From Alnus glutinosa (lineage: Eukaryota > Streptophyta > Magnoliopsida > Fagales > Betulaceae), in NCBI RefSeq assembly GCF_958979055.1, contig NC_084887.1, positions 39,249,120-39,313,119 on the forward strand: a DNA stretch of 64,000 nt. Reading direction: 5' to 3'. Positions 10,807-24,006 of this stretch are shown piece by piece. Position numbers and translations under genes: made by a program. The notes below the pieces were generated by a model, which saw only the letters and a list, made by a program, of their open reading frames with translations, was not told the DNA's origin and searched no databases. Positions within the stretch are counted from its first letter, which is position 1. Each line of letters starts with the position of its first letter.

Positions 10807-12251
10807 ACTACGATGAGTGATGGAGGTTTGATTTGGTTTTCGAAACAAAATCATTTGTTGTTCCTGATGTGTCAATGTGGGCACACTCACTCTATAGCAA
10901 AACTGACTGGAAATGGGTGGGAATAAGTTGAAGGGGTGGGGTATTTATTGGCCTAATCATCTGAGGATAAGGATGAGCTACTTTTATATAATTCTGCTAA
11001 GTATCGAACATTCAGTTTACTTTTGTCGAACATTTGATATACCATTTATCTAATGGCCGGTCTTAAGGTTTTATTGAACATTTGGTGTATTTCCTGACAC
11101 AAAGCATGATCACCTGAACAGTGTTATATGTCATAAGACCAAACATTCGATGTACTATGCGGAGCGAATGTTCGGCTAGGACAAAGAAGTCAAAATTTCA
11201 ACATTTAACAAATCGTATTGCTATCTATAAAAAAAAAAAAAAAAAAAAAAAATCAAATCCTATTGTTACCATTAATTTAATTAAGACTTTCATAACCCTA
11301 ATTAAATAGTTGAGATATTACAGTACAAGCGTTATGGTTGCGGTTATTGCCTCTTAACTGCAATCGCAGCCACATTAGGCGGTTATCAACTGCAACCGCT
11401 TTGCTAGAGCTAGTTATCGGTTAACAATGCGGTGTAAGTAATTGAGGGTAGTTTGTGCCAACTAAAGAGAGTTGTGTTTCTTGTGTTCCTCACCTGGATT
11501 TTTCAAGATCAACCCTTGTTTTTTTTAGTACATTTCTAACTAGGTAGTGAGCTTAGTTGCCACATTCTTTAGAGCCACATGTTAGCTTCTTTTGATTTGT
11601 TAGTGATATAGCCAGAACTGCCTACTTTATTCATAAACGCATGTTCATTATAGCTTCTAACTTTGAATTGCAATTTCAGCAGCTAAGATTTTAGCTCCAC
11701 AAAAGTGAATAAATCCTAATATCAGAAAGAGAAGGGGGCGAGACCAACAGAGAGGCTTCAGAAATATTTTTTAAAACCTAAAATAAGGAATTATCAACAA
11801 TAACAAAAAGCATTAAAAAAAAATCAAGAGATCTTAATCATGTAAATCATTTGCCTCTGGAAATGTACAATCTCCAAAATTATTAGAAGACAAAAGCAAT
11901 AGAAGAAAAAAGAATCCAATGAAAATGAAAGAGTAATTTATAACTTAACTAAGAACTATGACAAACCTAGACCTTTTTTTTTCCTCCCCACTAATTCTCC
12001 CCGACTTGCCCCCCCTAATATCTAGAGATATATACATGGCGTTTGAGTTGGCTCTTATATAGGTATGTACAAAAACCTATCTTGGAATTCTGTATCCTCG
12101 ACTTACGTGAATCTGCAGTAAATCCCAAAGTCATCCCAAACCAGAAACTCTTGTACCCCCAGAGCATTTCTTCTTACCCTGTCTTCCAACCAAGCTCATA
12201 AACTGGAACACAGTCACCCAAAAAGGGGAAAAAAAATAATAAAAATAATTC
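10648..12251. other. Intergenic plus probable 3' UTR of the NFRKB gene
   Basis: Contains a T35-type tract (10760-10793), an A tract (11229-11250) and a short GCGGTTAT-rich patch (11330-11435). The stretch just below the stop codon at 12252 is the probable 3' untranslated region of the NFRKB-like gene; its poly(A) site cannot be fixed by eye. Confidence 0.45.
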
Positions 12252-15200
12252 TCAATTGTTCCATGACCTCAAGTATGGCTTTCCCATTGGATCATGTAAA
12301 ACAGAATTCTGATGTGGCAAGCTCATCCACCCCATATCATCAGGCATCATGGAGGTGGCTGCTTCATGCCCACTCAAGTAGTCTAGCGAATGTGATGCTT
12401 GTGGTATAACATTGCTCATCCTGGGCGTACTGCCATCCACCATTCCATAGTTCCTCGATGCAATGAACTGATCAGTGGAGCCCAGTGAATCATAAGGGCC
12501 GCTGGAACGTAGTTGGTTACAATGAGATAGAACATGGAATAAACTCTGATCTGAACCACTTCCACTGCCAATGCTCTGACTCTCGACACTAGCAGCATCT
12601 GACCCACTCCAGCCACCATGAACTTGATGCTCACCAGCAAACCAGTTTTGACTTAACAATTCTCCACCATTTAAGCCAGATTGGAGCGGTGCTGGCATGC
12701 GGATGGTATTGACAGTCAAATCCTGCATATTGACTGGTGCCAAGTGTTCTTGCCTTGGGAAGTATCTAACTCCATCAGAGTACATGTTCCCCGAAATGTT
12801 TCGGTGCATATAAACCTCGTTCTGTCTCTTCTGCTCCTGCTCCAGTGGCAGCGACTGCTGTCGCTGCTCCTGGTAATGCCCAGCAAATTGACCATTTTCC
12901 ATCGACAAATTATCTGGTGGTTGAAAGTCTAAACCAGTCTGTTTCTGCTCCTGATGGTAGGACAGCATCTCCTGGCTCTTGAAGAGTGATTGAAGTAACT
13001 CATTTCGGTCTTGGTTTGGATAAGAACTGAAAGAACAGTCACCTGATTGTCTGTGCAAAAAATCTTTCCCAGACTCCTCTACTTGCAAGTCAGATTCTAG
13101 ATCAATCAAGTGGACTCGTTGCTGTTCATTAACTTGTGAATGTTCAAGTGGCAAACCACTGGCAGATGTGAATTCATGGCTTGCAGCAGAATCATAGTAA
13201 GAATGGGGCATGCTAACAGCTGGCCAAACATCTGCTCCAGAAGAAAGAGGCACTCCCTGTCTAACTGCAACATCTGCAGTGTTCAAATTCCCCGAGTACT
13301 TGGATTCATCAGCAATGGCATTATCTATTTTTGATATGATATGATCGTTTTCGGAATCCAAGTCCACAGGATTGATCTCATGGCCACCACTAAGAGAAGA
13401 AATCTGCTGCGAAGACTGACTTTGTGGGGAGCCAGCAGTAATAAACTCTTGATTCTGTGGGGAGCTAAGAATAGACTCGTGATTCTGTAAGGAGTCAGGA
13501 ACAGACTCATGACTCTGTGAGCTAGGAAGCTCATGATTTTGTGGGGAGCTAGGAACAGACTCTTGATTCTGTGGAGATCCAGGAACAGATTCTTGATTCT
13601 GTAAGGATCCAGAAATAGATTCTTCATCATCTTCCAGTGTAGGTACATTGTTTTTCAACTCGTTTTCCTTCTGATCTGGAGGCACGCTCTCAAGGTTCTC
13701 ATTATCCTCATCCTGAACAACAAAGCGATAGGTTAAACATCATACTAGTAAGGAAATTTATTTTATTTTATTTATATGAATACCACTAAAGAAAATTCTT
13801 GATGTGGTACAACAATAAGACATTAGTTAAGGATCCATAGGATATTAACATTTCACAAACTCACGTGCTCATGTATACTAAATAACACTAGTAGTGGTAC
13901 TAGTAGACTGGATGGGTAGAGGAGATTGTGATATGTGGCACAATCCATATTGATAATAACAGAATATCAATACAAAACAATACCAATAAAAATAATAACA
14001 AAACAACACAAATGAAAACAATAACAACAGAGGAAGCAGGGCAGAGTCATAGACCTTCATCGAAAACTTTAGCTTATCTTTCATTTCTTGCTCCAAAGAA
14101 TTAGTCATTAGCCTTCTTTGAAGCTTCCTCTCTCTCCAGTTAGCATGCACCACAGGGATAACTTCGGCTGACAATTGTGACCTATAAACAAGTGTGAATT
14201 ATGAGGAAGGAGAAAATCAACAGTTTGATGAAGTTTAAGAAAGACATATTCCCTTCACAATCCACTAACCAGTGCTGATGCAATTTCTTCTGCTCTTCTT
14301 CCACAAATACTTCATATGGTTGTACATGAAAACTATCAAGATTACCCAAAACACGATTAAGAGACCTAGACTGGATGCTCTTACCAGACTGCTTCATATT
14401 CTTTACGAGATCATGTTGCTTCTTGCTAATCTGAAATATACCACGAGGCACACTATCAGCAACAGTCTTTGGAACATGTGTCTGAATTTGAGTGTAAAGG
14501 TTTGCACTTGCTTTTCTTAATCCACAAATATTTTGATCAAAAGCCATTCAGAGAAAGGATTGATATAACTCAGTTTACTTCCCATCTAAGGTTTAATCAC
14601 TAATCTTCTATGTCGACTAAACATGTGGGAAGCAAATTGATCAACTTACCATATACGAAACTTGACAACCACATAAACCAAGCAGTGTGAGTCCGTTAAA
14701 AGAAGTTTATAAAATGAAGTGAAGTGAATAATATGGGACTCGCGAGCAAATTATTAGACACTGTAGAAACTCAGGCTTATGAAGAAACAACTAAGAGGCA
14801 AGTAAACAGTCTATTCCTAATTAACTTTTCCTTGATTCTAGATAGGTTCACTTCATATCCACATGCTTGTGGATACCTAATACACAAAATTAGTTTTTTT
14901 GATAAGATACCTAATACACAAAATTAGTAACAGCTCGCCTTTAATCTATGAGGTGACTGATTAAGCAACCAACTGTCATGCCTTCAAGATTTTTATACAA
15001 ACTACTAAACGTCATGGAAACACCAACCTTGAAATATGACATATATTTGGCACCATCACTACAGTGGATATTACGCTTGTGTACTTTGTCTCCATTTCTG
15101 GGTCTAACTCCTACATTATGCGCATCATCTGAAGCAATCAATGCATTTCTACCTTTGTCTTTCATGAAGCCTTTCTCAGACGTCCTGGCAAAAATGTTAA

Positions 15201-18200
15201 TTCATATGATCCTTTCAGTGATAAATAAAACTAAATACAAATACATCATAAAGAAACTACCATAGGTTAGTATAGCTACAACAAGCAGATAATACAACCA
15301 TGAGACATAATTAGTCAAACTAAAACAAAAGAATCCACCAACTACCATACATAATATGCTGACCATAGTAGAAGTGAAGAAACTTCCACAAGCACCTTTT
15401 TTTTTTTAAGAAAAAAAAAAGGAACAAAGAAATCCATCAAAGAAAAAAAGGGAGAATACCAAACTACAAGGAAGGTGTACAAGACCTGCTCCAAATAATT
15501 ACAATCTAGAATTCCAAAGGTCAATGAATTATAAAATGGAAGAGGAAGGGGCACTACCTAAATCACTCACAAATTCATAACCAAAAATAAAAAACATTGG
15601 GTTAAAACTCCAGTCCAATACATCTATATGCGCACAAAAGGTTGGGACCTGAAATTCAAAGAAAACCCAGGATAAAAGTTCGAGGAACAGAAGGAAGAAC
15701 ATATAGGTCCGGAGCATCTATATTTAATTGACAAAGTTTTGCATAGTTGTATCATTTAAAGTTCAACTGTAAACAGAACAAGAGTGTTGGCCTGATGGTT
15801 TTGCACTGCATTTGGGGCGCTCTGGTGTTTAGTTCCCATATTCAAACACCCCCCCCCCCCCCCCCATAATTTTTTTCTTCGTTTTTTCCCCCTCTTTCTT
15901 ATTCAGAAACAAGTTAAATCTCTGGTAAAATATTTAGTTTGTAAGTTAAATCCATGGATTGGCCGGAATGAAGTTTGCCTTCACATCTCAAGTTCGCGGA
16001 CTGGAGGGAAGTTCAAACCCCTCCCATATGCATCATACAATGTACCCCGTGTAAAAATAACATGACCCATGGAGAACCTTTTGACAATAATATCTCAAAT
16101 ATCTTTATATGCACGTCACTTAAGAGAGAATGAATTAAAGTGCTACTGTAGAACTCCTACGCAACAATTAGTGCCAATATCTTCTGCCCAAGTGGTGACT
16201 TTCCTTTTTGCCATGCCAAATCCCCTTGTCAAAATGGAAGGTCATTAGTCCTCTTCCATGGGGTCGCTATGAGATAAAGTATCAGATGCTTTTTCAGACT
16301 CAGTTTCTTCGTAATCGCAATTGCCCAACCGCCTTCTTTCTAAGGCTTTCCTATCCTGTCAGTGAGGAAGTCAGCTACTCCATTCTTGGGGGTATATGTT
16401 TGAGAGTCAATTCCTTGTTTCTGCAGATAAGCTTGAAAGTTCTTGGAGAACTATTCTCCCCCATTGTCAGTCAGATCTCGGATAGAGGTTGCATCTAGTA
16501 CTTTACCAGATAAAGATAAATTTGAACCTCAATCACTATTAAAAGCTTCAGAAAGCTTACAAGCTAAACATGATCAGCACAAAGCCAACCAGAATGCCAC
16601 AGAATAATATGCTCTCAATATACATTTTATCAACATTATGCCTCCTCTTCTATTTTCACATTGGCATGACCTTTAATTGCTCAGGTTCTAAATCTTGCGA
16701 TGCCAGAAGAGTACATATATCAATGCATCATAGGCTTGATTATTGAATTCAGTATTTAAAGCTTGTTAAATGATTATAATGAACAGGGCAATAAAAACAA
16801 GAATGCTGTGGGAAAAACAGGCAAAACACAAATAAAGGACCATTTTTAAAGATAATACACTAGTGACCTTTTCATTCAAACAGAAAAGTACAAGAATGCT
16901 AGAAGCAACAACATAGATCAACCGCACCAAAAAAAAAATAATACCCTTTAGAAGTTTTTTAGAAATAATAATACCACTCTTTTACACGCATTTCATACAG
17001 GCTGACATGGTATGTTTTAAGTGGCTTCCTTTTTGTTTTTTTAAGTGGCTAACATGGGAAGCAACTTAAAACACATCACGTTAGTCGTTGTAAAATTAAT
17101 GTGATAAATGAGTATGAATAGCATTACTCTTTTAGAAAAACTAACCTTTTTAGATAGCTACAAGACAACCAATCCCGAACCATTTATACTCGTACATCCA
17201 AAGAAATCTCTCATCTTCTAATGTCACAAAATCATCCCTGTTTAAAACTCACTCCTAAACCTTGCTGAATTCGGAGACATTTAAAAGAGGAAGCAAGAAT
17301 CTAACAAAAAAAATAGCAGGAAGTTGTTTTTTTCCTTCCTTTTCTTTTGGGCAGGTAAGTATGGAAAAGCAAGTTACAGTCTGAAGAAACTTAGAAAATT
17401 GGTTTACATTTGATGCAAGGCCCAGTATGAAATTTTCTTGCCTTGAGCTGCATCTTAGAGTCTTTGGATTATGTTCTTTAAGGTTATAAGCTACTGGTTT
17501 TTTTTAAAAAATGTTATAATTTGATAAGTTTCCCACTTTGTTTGTGATTGTTTTCCGTATTAATTAAAAACCAGGATAAATATACTTTGCCCCCCTGAAC
17601 TAACAACCATTTTTTACTTGGCCTCATGAACTGACATGTGTGACACTCAGATACATCAAACTACCATTTTGTTGCATTTAAGCCCCTTTATCAGAGTTAG
17701 TTGTTTGTTTGGATGGAAAAGTGGTCATGTGCACTTTTCTGCCAGCCTTCCTATAATACTCATAATTTCTTTAAAACCAAAATAAAAAATAAAAATAAAA
17801 ACGAAATTTAAAAAATAATAATAATTAAAAAATCACAAAAAGGGTGGCCACCCAAAATCAAGGAGGAGGTGGCTGGGGGTGGCTCGCTAGCCACCCCTAG
17901 CCCATGGGGGGCGAGCCGCCCCCATTTCTACTTTTTTTTATTGATTAATAATTATAAGGGGTAAATTTGGTTTTTCAAGTTTCACTTATCAAAAAAAAAT
18001 GAGGGTAGTTTCGGAAGACTTTGGTCAAATATGATTTTTCCATCCAAACAGACGGTCAATGCAAGTAGAGAGGCTTAATCACAACAAAATGATAGTTTGA
18101 TGTATTTAAGTGTCACACCTGTCAGTTCATGGGGCTAAATAAAAAATGGTTGTTTCAGGGGGCCAAAGTATATTTATCCCTCAAAAGCCAGCCATATTAG

Positions 18201-20420
18201 GAAAGGTTTGCCAGCAGCCTACTATGTCCTTGTAATCTGTCACTTTATTCAGAGACTAATGGAGAGATTCTCTATCAGCTTTAGAAGCATAATCATAGAC
18301 CTTCCAACATCAAATCCAAAACCCAAAAATACCATGATGACAGTGCTGACTTCAGCATCAGATTTCCTAACAGGAAAATCCGTCCTGCAGCAATATATAC
18401 ATGAACTCATATGGCTCAAAGTGGAGAGACTAATTACCTTTTTAGAAGTTCTGCACCCTTCACCGCTGAGGAGTTCTGATTATCACTACTGCATACTTTG
18501 TCATCTGCCGCCCATGAACAAGATTCAGAAGTAGCTGTGAAATCCTCCTCAGGATCAGCAAATCTGGACTCACTTCCATGTGAGGGAATTCTTTTCTCCA
18601 AACCATTTCTTGACCTGCTCAGAACACAAAAATGAAATTCAAAATATCGACATAAGAAATCAGAGAGAGAGAGAGAGTGAAAATAACCTACATATTTCAA
18701 TAAAGCTTTGAAATCCAAAGAGCATTTAACATAACCTCTCATCAAATCAAGGCCCAGAGAAAATCCCAGTAAAATCCACTAAAATGTTTTTGTTTTGGTT
18801 GATCAAAAAGTATTAATGTTAATGCAAGTTTACAAGATTTGAACAAGAGAAAATGATAGTGAGAGCAATTGCATCTTAGAACTCCATTTATCTTGAAAAA
18901 ATAAAAAAAAAAAAAAAGAATGCAAAAGGTTACCTATTATTATACAAACTAGCTCATTTTCCAAAGAATTATAATTCAGGCAAATTTGCACATAAATACA
19001 TAACAAGGCCCCTCATTAAGCTCCACCAATCTTTTAGAATTATAAAATACTCAAATACTAGTGCAAACAGAGCATATAAGGCATGCCCAATTTCATCAGA
19101 CACCATTGAGCGAAGTATATAACAAGTCTAAGGAATCCACCATCACCATATAACATTTCTTCCAACACCATACACCAAACGAATAGCTCTCAAGCAATAC
19201 ATTCTTTTGCTCTGAAGAAAAGGCAGTGACAGTTTTGGAAACAAGGCTTTCAAAAACACATCCTCCACACAATAATGTGACAATCAGCTTGTGCACAAGA
19301 AGAATAAAAATGTTGCCAAAAAAGAATTTAACGGAGCATGTTGAGAATATAACCTCCATAGTTTCTGTACAATTTCCTTTTCTGGATCCTTGCAGTTTTC
19401 CCATCTCTCTTTCAACGTCAGTAAATATCCTATCATACTGCCACAGGAAGAATAAAAATGTTGCAACCAAAGAATTGAACCAAAAAAAAAAACATTGAAT
19501 AACATTATCAAATATACAGCAAAAAAGGGGTTGGCTTGACATACTCATCATGATATTCCTGTAACTTTGAATAGTATGCTTTCTTCTCAGCCTTTAAACA
19601 CTGTTCCCGATGAAGAACTGCATCAGGGTGAAGACTACCTGAACGAAGTGAAGCACCCCTACAAGCATATATGTTCCAGACACATTCATTAATTAAACTC
19701 TGGACTTGCACAACAGATCGTAAGGGAATATTCACAAAGACCAAAAACATATGGAAGATTGACCTTTGCTCTTCTCTATAAGAACTTTTACATAAATCGA
19801 TATACAAAAGTGCATTTACATGACTTTGTTTCTAAATAGAAAACAACTCATTTAAGTCAAATAGAAATATCATGTATGAATACTTGCCATTTGAGAAAGG
19901 GGTTTCCAAAGTGAAAGTTATCCCCAGTGAACAAAGCCTGCAAAACTTGCTGTGGCTCGGGTCCACTAGGGAGAAGCTCCATAAGGTATTTTCTTTCATT
20001 TTCCGATAGATGACTCTGCCAAACCTGTAATAAGTTCCACCACAAAATGCATAAAGCACAATCTAAGAAAATAAAGAGCACTTTTTAACACGAAATTATA
20101 GGTACCTCATAAGAAAGAACCCCTGTCAAATTTTCTAACTCAAAAATTTCTCGTGGAATGGCAGAAACATCTGCTAAGGTGTTCTGATGAGGAACAGAAT
20201 CATTAAATGGCCTCACATCTCTCCAACTTAAGCCAATTTGTTCCCTTTTAGCAATGACTGTTTTTTTATTACCATCCCACTCGAGAGAAATATGAGATTT
20301 CATGTTTGAGTCATTGTGTGGCAATCCTGAAATCTTCCTTTTCAGTCTATGTTGCTGTCTAGCACTGGAACCTATAATGCTCGCACCATGTAATCGTTTT
20401 CTCCGCTGATCAGCCGCCAT
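12252..20420 (-). CDS. NFRKB-like DEUBAD-domain protein (INO80 complex subunit G homologue)
   Basis: Nine coding exons on the minus strand: 20106-20420, 19888-20024, 19545-19658, 19354-19437, 18438-18614, 15028-15184, 14270-14430, 14055-14181 and 12252-13712. They sum to 2733 nt (910 aa) with all phases consistent. The start MAADQRRKRL is the first ATG after the upstream intron region. Residues about 106-217 form the DEUBAD-type region (VWQSHLSENER, GDNFHFGNPF, DPEKEIVQKLW). Residues 329-424 are a conserved basic block. The C-terminal half is Gln/Ser-rich, with a ten-residue repeat at 455-524. Family members are nuclear and bind the INO80 chromatin remodeller; that role is inferred here. It resembles Arabidopsis At5g13950 (from memory). 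The intron at 19659-19887 appears to be GC-AG. A 5' UTR exon probably ends at the donor near 21889. Confidence 0.92.
15780..15900 (+). repeat. Possible degenerate SINE fragment with C-tract
   Basis: TTGGCCTGATGGTTTTGCAC resembles a tRNA A box and GTTCCCATATTCAAAC a decayed B box; a run of about 17 C follows. It lies in the large intron of the NFRKB gene. Weak call. Confidence 0.3.
16325..16505 (-). mobile_element. Ty1/copia integrase fragment
   Basis: On the minus strand the sequence reads RDLTDNGGE, one stop, then FSKNFQAYLQKQGIDSQ and TYTPKNGVAD. This matches the copia integrase core (DNGGE ... YTPQQNGVAE). Only about 60 codons remain and no LTRs are visible, so it is a dead fragment inside the 3.25-kb intron of the NFRKB gene. 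Confidence 0.7.
17574..18179. mobile_element. Fold-back MITE with GGTGGC core, in intron
   Basis: The terminal arms are long inverted copies: GGATAAATATACTTTG at the left and its complement at the right, with matching phrases through about 170 bp of each arm. The centre (17845-17920) is a GGTGGC/GCCACC palindrome block. Flanking 10-mers TTAAAAACCA and TCAAAAGCCA differ by two transitions and may be a decayed target duplication. The element lies in the large NFRKB intron. Confidence 0.75.
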
Positions 20421-22100
20421 TGGCACAGATGTCAAAAAAATTTGTGGCAGGAATTTACAACAACATAATGCAAAATAATATCTTGATCATCCTTAGCAAA
20501 CATCTTTCCGCCACATACAACCTGAAACAATCATAGATTAGGAAAATTCATGGGGAATTGTGATTCTCAACTTAAAAAATAATTCACCATGTACAAGCCC
20601 CAGAAATTACAAAATGGGTGCCCTTTCTCCCCCAAAACCCCCCTTTTACCTTTTCAATAACAGTATTCTGCTGTTTAAGGAGCATATTCCAAGCACAATC
20701 ATTGCATTAAGATTATAGAGTCAGTGTAATAAGATTTCTTATAATCCAAGGCTACTGCATAACAGAAAGAAGGATGTAGAGAACTGTTTATCAATTACCA
20801 ATATACAATCTTGCTTAGTGAAAACTTCATGCTAAATTAGTTTCTGATTGGATCATGTACAATTTTATCTTTTGGTGGATTCATTAATTCCTCAATAATT
20901 GCACCCACTACTACATTCAACAAACAGGGATTCAATGTGGTCCATGTGGAATACGCAGACAATTGGCTACGACAGTTCCTTTTCATTCCTCTCACATTAC
21001 ACACAAACACCCAATATTTTGGAAGGATATTCATCATAATGACCATATGTTCATCATAAATGAGATTCCAATAATATCATTTATGGTACAGACAAATTGA
21101 CCCTATGGAGCAAAGAAAGATATTTGACACCTAAGAAACTGTATACTTCAAAGAAGAAATCCCAATTCTCGGTTATTTAGTTCCAAATTTCAGATTCGAT
21201 GAACCCTTAAATGGCAGAAAAACAATAAGGAAATGGGGCTGTGGGCCCATCGTAAGAAACTCTACTTAGACCATCATCAACATTCCTACACTTTACTGTT
21301 CAAATTCCCAAATTTACAAACAAAAGCTTCCTATCAGACCAGTAATGACAGTTCAAAGTCCCAAGTCTAGTATGTCATCCATAAATCTGCAACCAAGTCC
21401 CCCATCTATCATTTTATTCATCCAAAAAAAAAAAACCTGCAACCAACGAAAAAACTTAACGACCCATAAATCCCAACCACATAACAGACAAAAAGCCAAC
21501 GCAACTAACTGGAGTCATGAACTGACCATACGTCATAAAGGTCGGGTTTCAAGAACACAATATGGAAACCGCTGCACTATTCGGAGCTGAAGCGCAAGGA
21601 AGCATAGTAACCAGTTGAAGAAATAATTTCTTCTATTTTTTCAACAAAATACTCAAAGTTTCCATGGACATCCAAAGAGGGAAGAAAAATTCATCTTTCC
21701 CCACCAAAAGTAAAAAGGAAAAAGAAAAAAGAAACAAGAAACAAACTTTGTTAGGTACCAGTGCGAAAATTACTTCCATGCACTAATTAAACGAAAAAAT
21801 AAAAAGAAGGAAACGAAAAGAAAACTACCTATTTCGAATTGGAAATAGCGAAACCCTAGAAATTGAAAGGAGTAACACAATACCTGCGATATCTATCCTC
21901 CACCGCTGGTCTCCGTGAAAGCCGTAATAAATTGAAGTCCTCGGATTTCGCAGTAAAGAAAAAAAAACAAAAAAATTAAAAACTAGGAGAAGATTGAGAT
22001 TTACCCCCTCCCCCAATAGGCAGAGGAGTACAAACTAGGAGAAGCGAGAGGCAGAGAAGGTTTCGTATTATCCGGTTGGGTTTGGGAAGGAGAGGGAGTA
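20421..22100 (-). promoter_or_regulatory. 5' UTR, leader intron and promoter side of the NFRKB gene
   Basis: No coding exon is seen upstream of the ATG at 20420. A good donor (CGCAG/GTATTG on the minus strand, near 21889) and the CT-rich leader next to 22107-22131 suggest transcription starting around 22.0-22.1 kb, with a leader intron of about 1.4 kb. The exact start and acceptor need cDNA. Confidence 0.5.
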
Positions 22101-22106
22101 TGTGAA

Positions 22107-22131
22107 TGAGAGAGAGAGAGAGAGAGAGAGA
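22107..22131. repeat. (GA)n microsatellite
   Basis: About 25 bp of GA repeat (CT on the NFRKB sense strand), typical of plant 5' leaders and core promoters. Confidence 0.9.
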
Positions 22132-22511
22132 CGCTCTCGCACTCGCGCACGCACAACACGATGGAGTGGGGAAACAGCGCGAGAGAGTGATGGAAGATCA
22201 GACGAGTGTGGTTTATCGGAACCGTTATGGTTTACATTGAACGGTTCCTTGGCGCGCACGGATGCGGCTTGGCTCGAGCCATGGCTCGCACCCTCCTGTG
22301 GGTTCGTTCTCTTGCCATGTTGGCCTCCATGTGCGGCTGCGATTTCAATGGATGGGGCCACGTGATTTTTTTTTTGTCTATTTTTTTTAGAGAAAATTAT
22401 TTCTTCTAAAAATATAGAAAAATGCAAAATTGTATTTATGATTTGAGGTTTTGAGACTAATGATGCTGGATATTATATTTTTTTTTTATAATTTTTTTTT
22501 TTTTTACTAAT
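22132..22511. other. Upstream region of the NFRKB gene
   Basis: A more GC-rich stretch up to about 22360, probably the promoter of the minus-strand gene, then T-rich DNA. No coding gene is supported. Confidence 0.4.
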
Positions 22512-22658
22512 AAGTAATGTTATAAATTATATTTTAATTTTATAATTGTTTCACAATATTGATGTGGCAATCACAATTAATTTTTAGACTGATCCTTGTA
22601 AAAAATTGTAATAAGTGTCAAATAAAAATATAATACGTAGCATTACTCATTATTTTTC
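22512..22658. mobile_element. MITE with AGTAATG ends
   Basis: Left end AGTAATGTTATAAATTATATT is an imperfect inverse of the right end ending GTAGCATTACTC. Its ends match the GAGTAATG-type MITEs at 42653, 53341 and 61387. Confidence 0.6.
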
Positions 22659-24006
22659 TTGCGCTTATACCTCTCGGAGAAGGCATAATTAACATTTGAT
22701 AAAATTGGAAATAAAAGAATAACATCACACTCCACAAGATTTTCCATGTTGCGGTTTCGAAAATATTACCCCCAATTTATGGGCCAACTCAAACTAGTCT
22801 TTGAAACTTATTTAAATGGTTTATATCTGGGACTGGGAGCACCAAAAAGACAAATGCAACTTATAAAATAAAATAAAATATTAGCATTTTTCTAACAATA
22901 ATAAAGGAAAGAAAGTGACCCGAATAATAGCGAAAAATAGAAACATGGATAAAAATAGCCAAAACAGCAATTCCATTGTCTTGGCTCGGCTACCGACATT
23001 GATAGCGAGCCATTCGAACTGCCGTGGTACTAAATCCGGAACGTGATGATAATGTTTTGAGGCGCCTTTGGATCTCGTGGACTTTTGGTTCTCAAGTAAA
23101 CGTTATATCCTTTTCTTATCCTTCAGGTTTTTCTTTTTCACGTGTGCTGTTGCCCCTTTTGTGAGTTTTTTTTTTTTTTTTTTTTTTGAAAATACCCCTT
23201 TTTTGAGTTTGTCATTCTTGATTTATCAACTGTTTTGCAATCTTTCCATCGGGTTCCAAATTTGCTTTGATTCTGCTCAATTATACCCTTTTTGTGACTT
23301 TTTCAAGCTATATAAGTATAAAATTACGTAGATTAACCTTCATTGGATTAATTTAATTAAATAAATTTGACTCTTTAATTATTATTTGTTAATTTTGTGT
23401 TGACTTTATAAAACGTGTCAAAAAATTATCAGTCTTAACCCTTAAATGTCACATATCATATTCTATTCGTGTTAATGCATGATTATAAAACTATATAAGT
23501 TAATCGTAACTCGACCCATATAATCAAACGCAGTTAGACTCTTCAATTCTAACATGTTTAACATTATATAGGTCAATCATAAAACAACCTATTTAATTAA
23601 ACAGATCAAACATTTTCAACTTTAACCTATTTATTTCATATTGAATTCGTGAATCATATAAAAAATTACCAACACTATATATGTATATATATGTGTGTGT
23701 GTGTGTGAGAAAATTATATTGGGACCTAAACAATAAGTTAGATGTGAGAAAAGCTTGGGGAAAAAAAAAATTCTAAAAGTGGCTGAAACTTGTTTCATAA
23801 AGAAAGAAGGAAAAAAAAAAAAAAAAAAAAGTCATTATCATCAATGTTTCCCTACATACCAAGAAGAAAAGAAAACATTTTTTAAAAAAATAGAAAGAAA
23901 AAAAGAAAAGAAAAGAGGGAGTGACGCGCTACGGGTGAAACGGGCGTTTTATATCTTGACCATTCAATTGATCGAGCATCACAGAGTTAGTGGTTATTTC
24001 AGCTAA
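22659..24006. other. Intergenic AT-rich DNA
   Basis: No gene. It contains T and A tracts (23169-23187, 23813-23830), a GT microsatellite near 23693-23707, and 23400-23640 with phrases resembling the GGGTCAACCCG-type repeat at 26.2-26.8 kb. Confidence 0.45.

Noticed and set aside
14431-14547. Upstream extension of the NFRKB exon (MAFDQNICGL...)
   Set aside because: It cannot join the previous exon in phase; the acceptor at 14431-14432 (before ISKKQHDL) joins perfectly, so the extension is intron.
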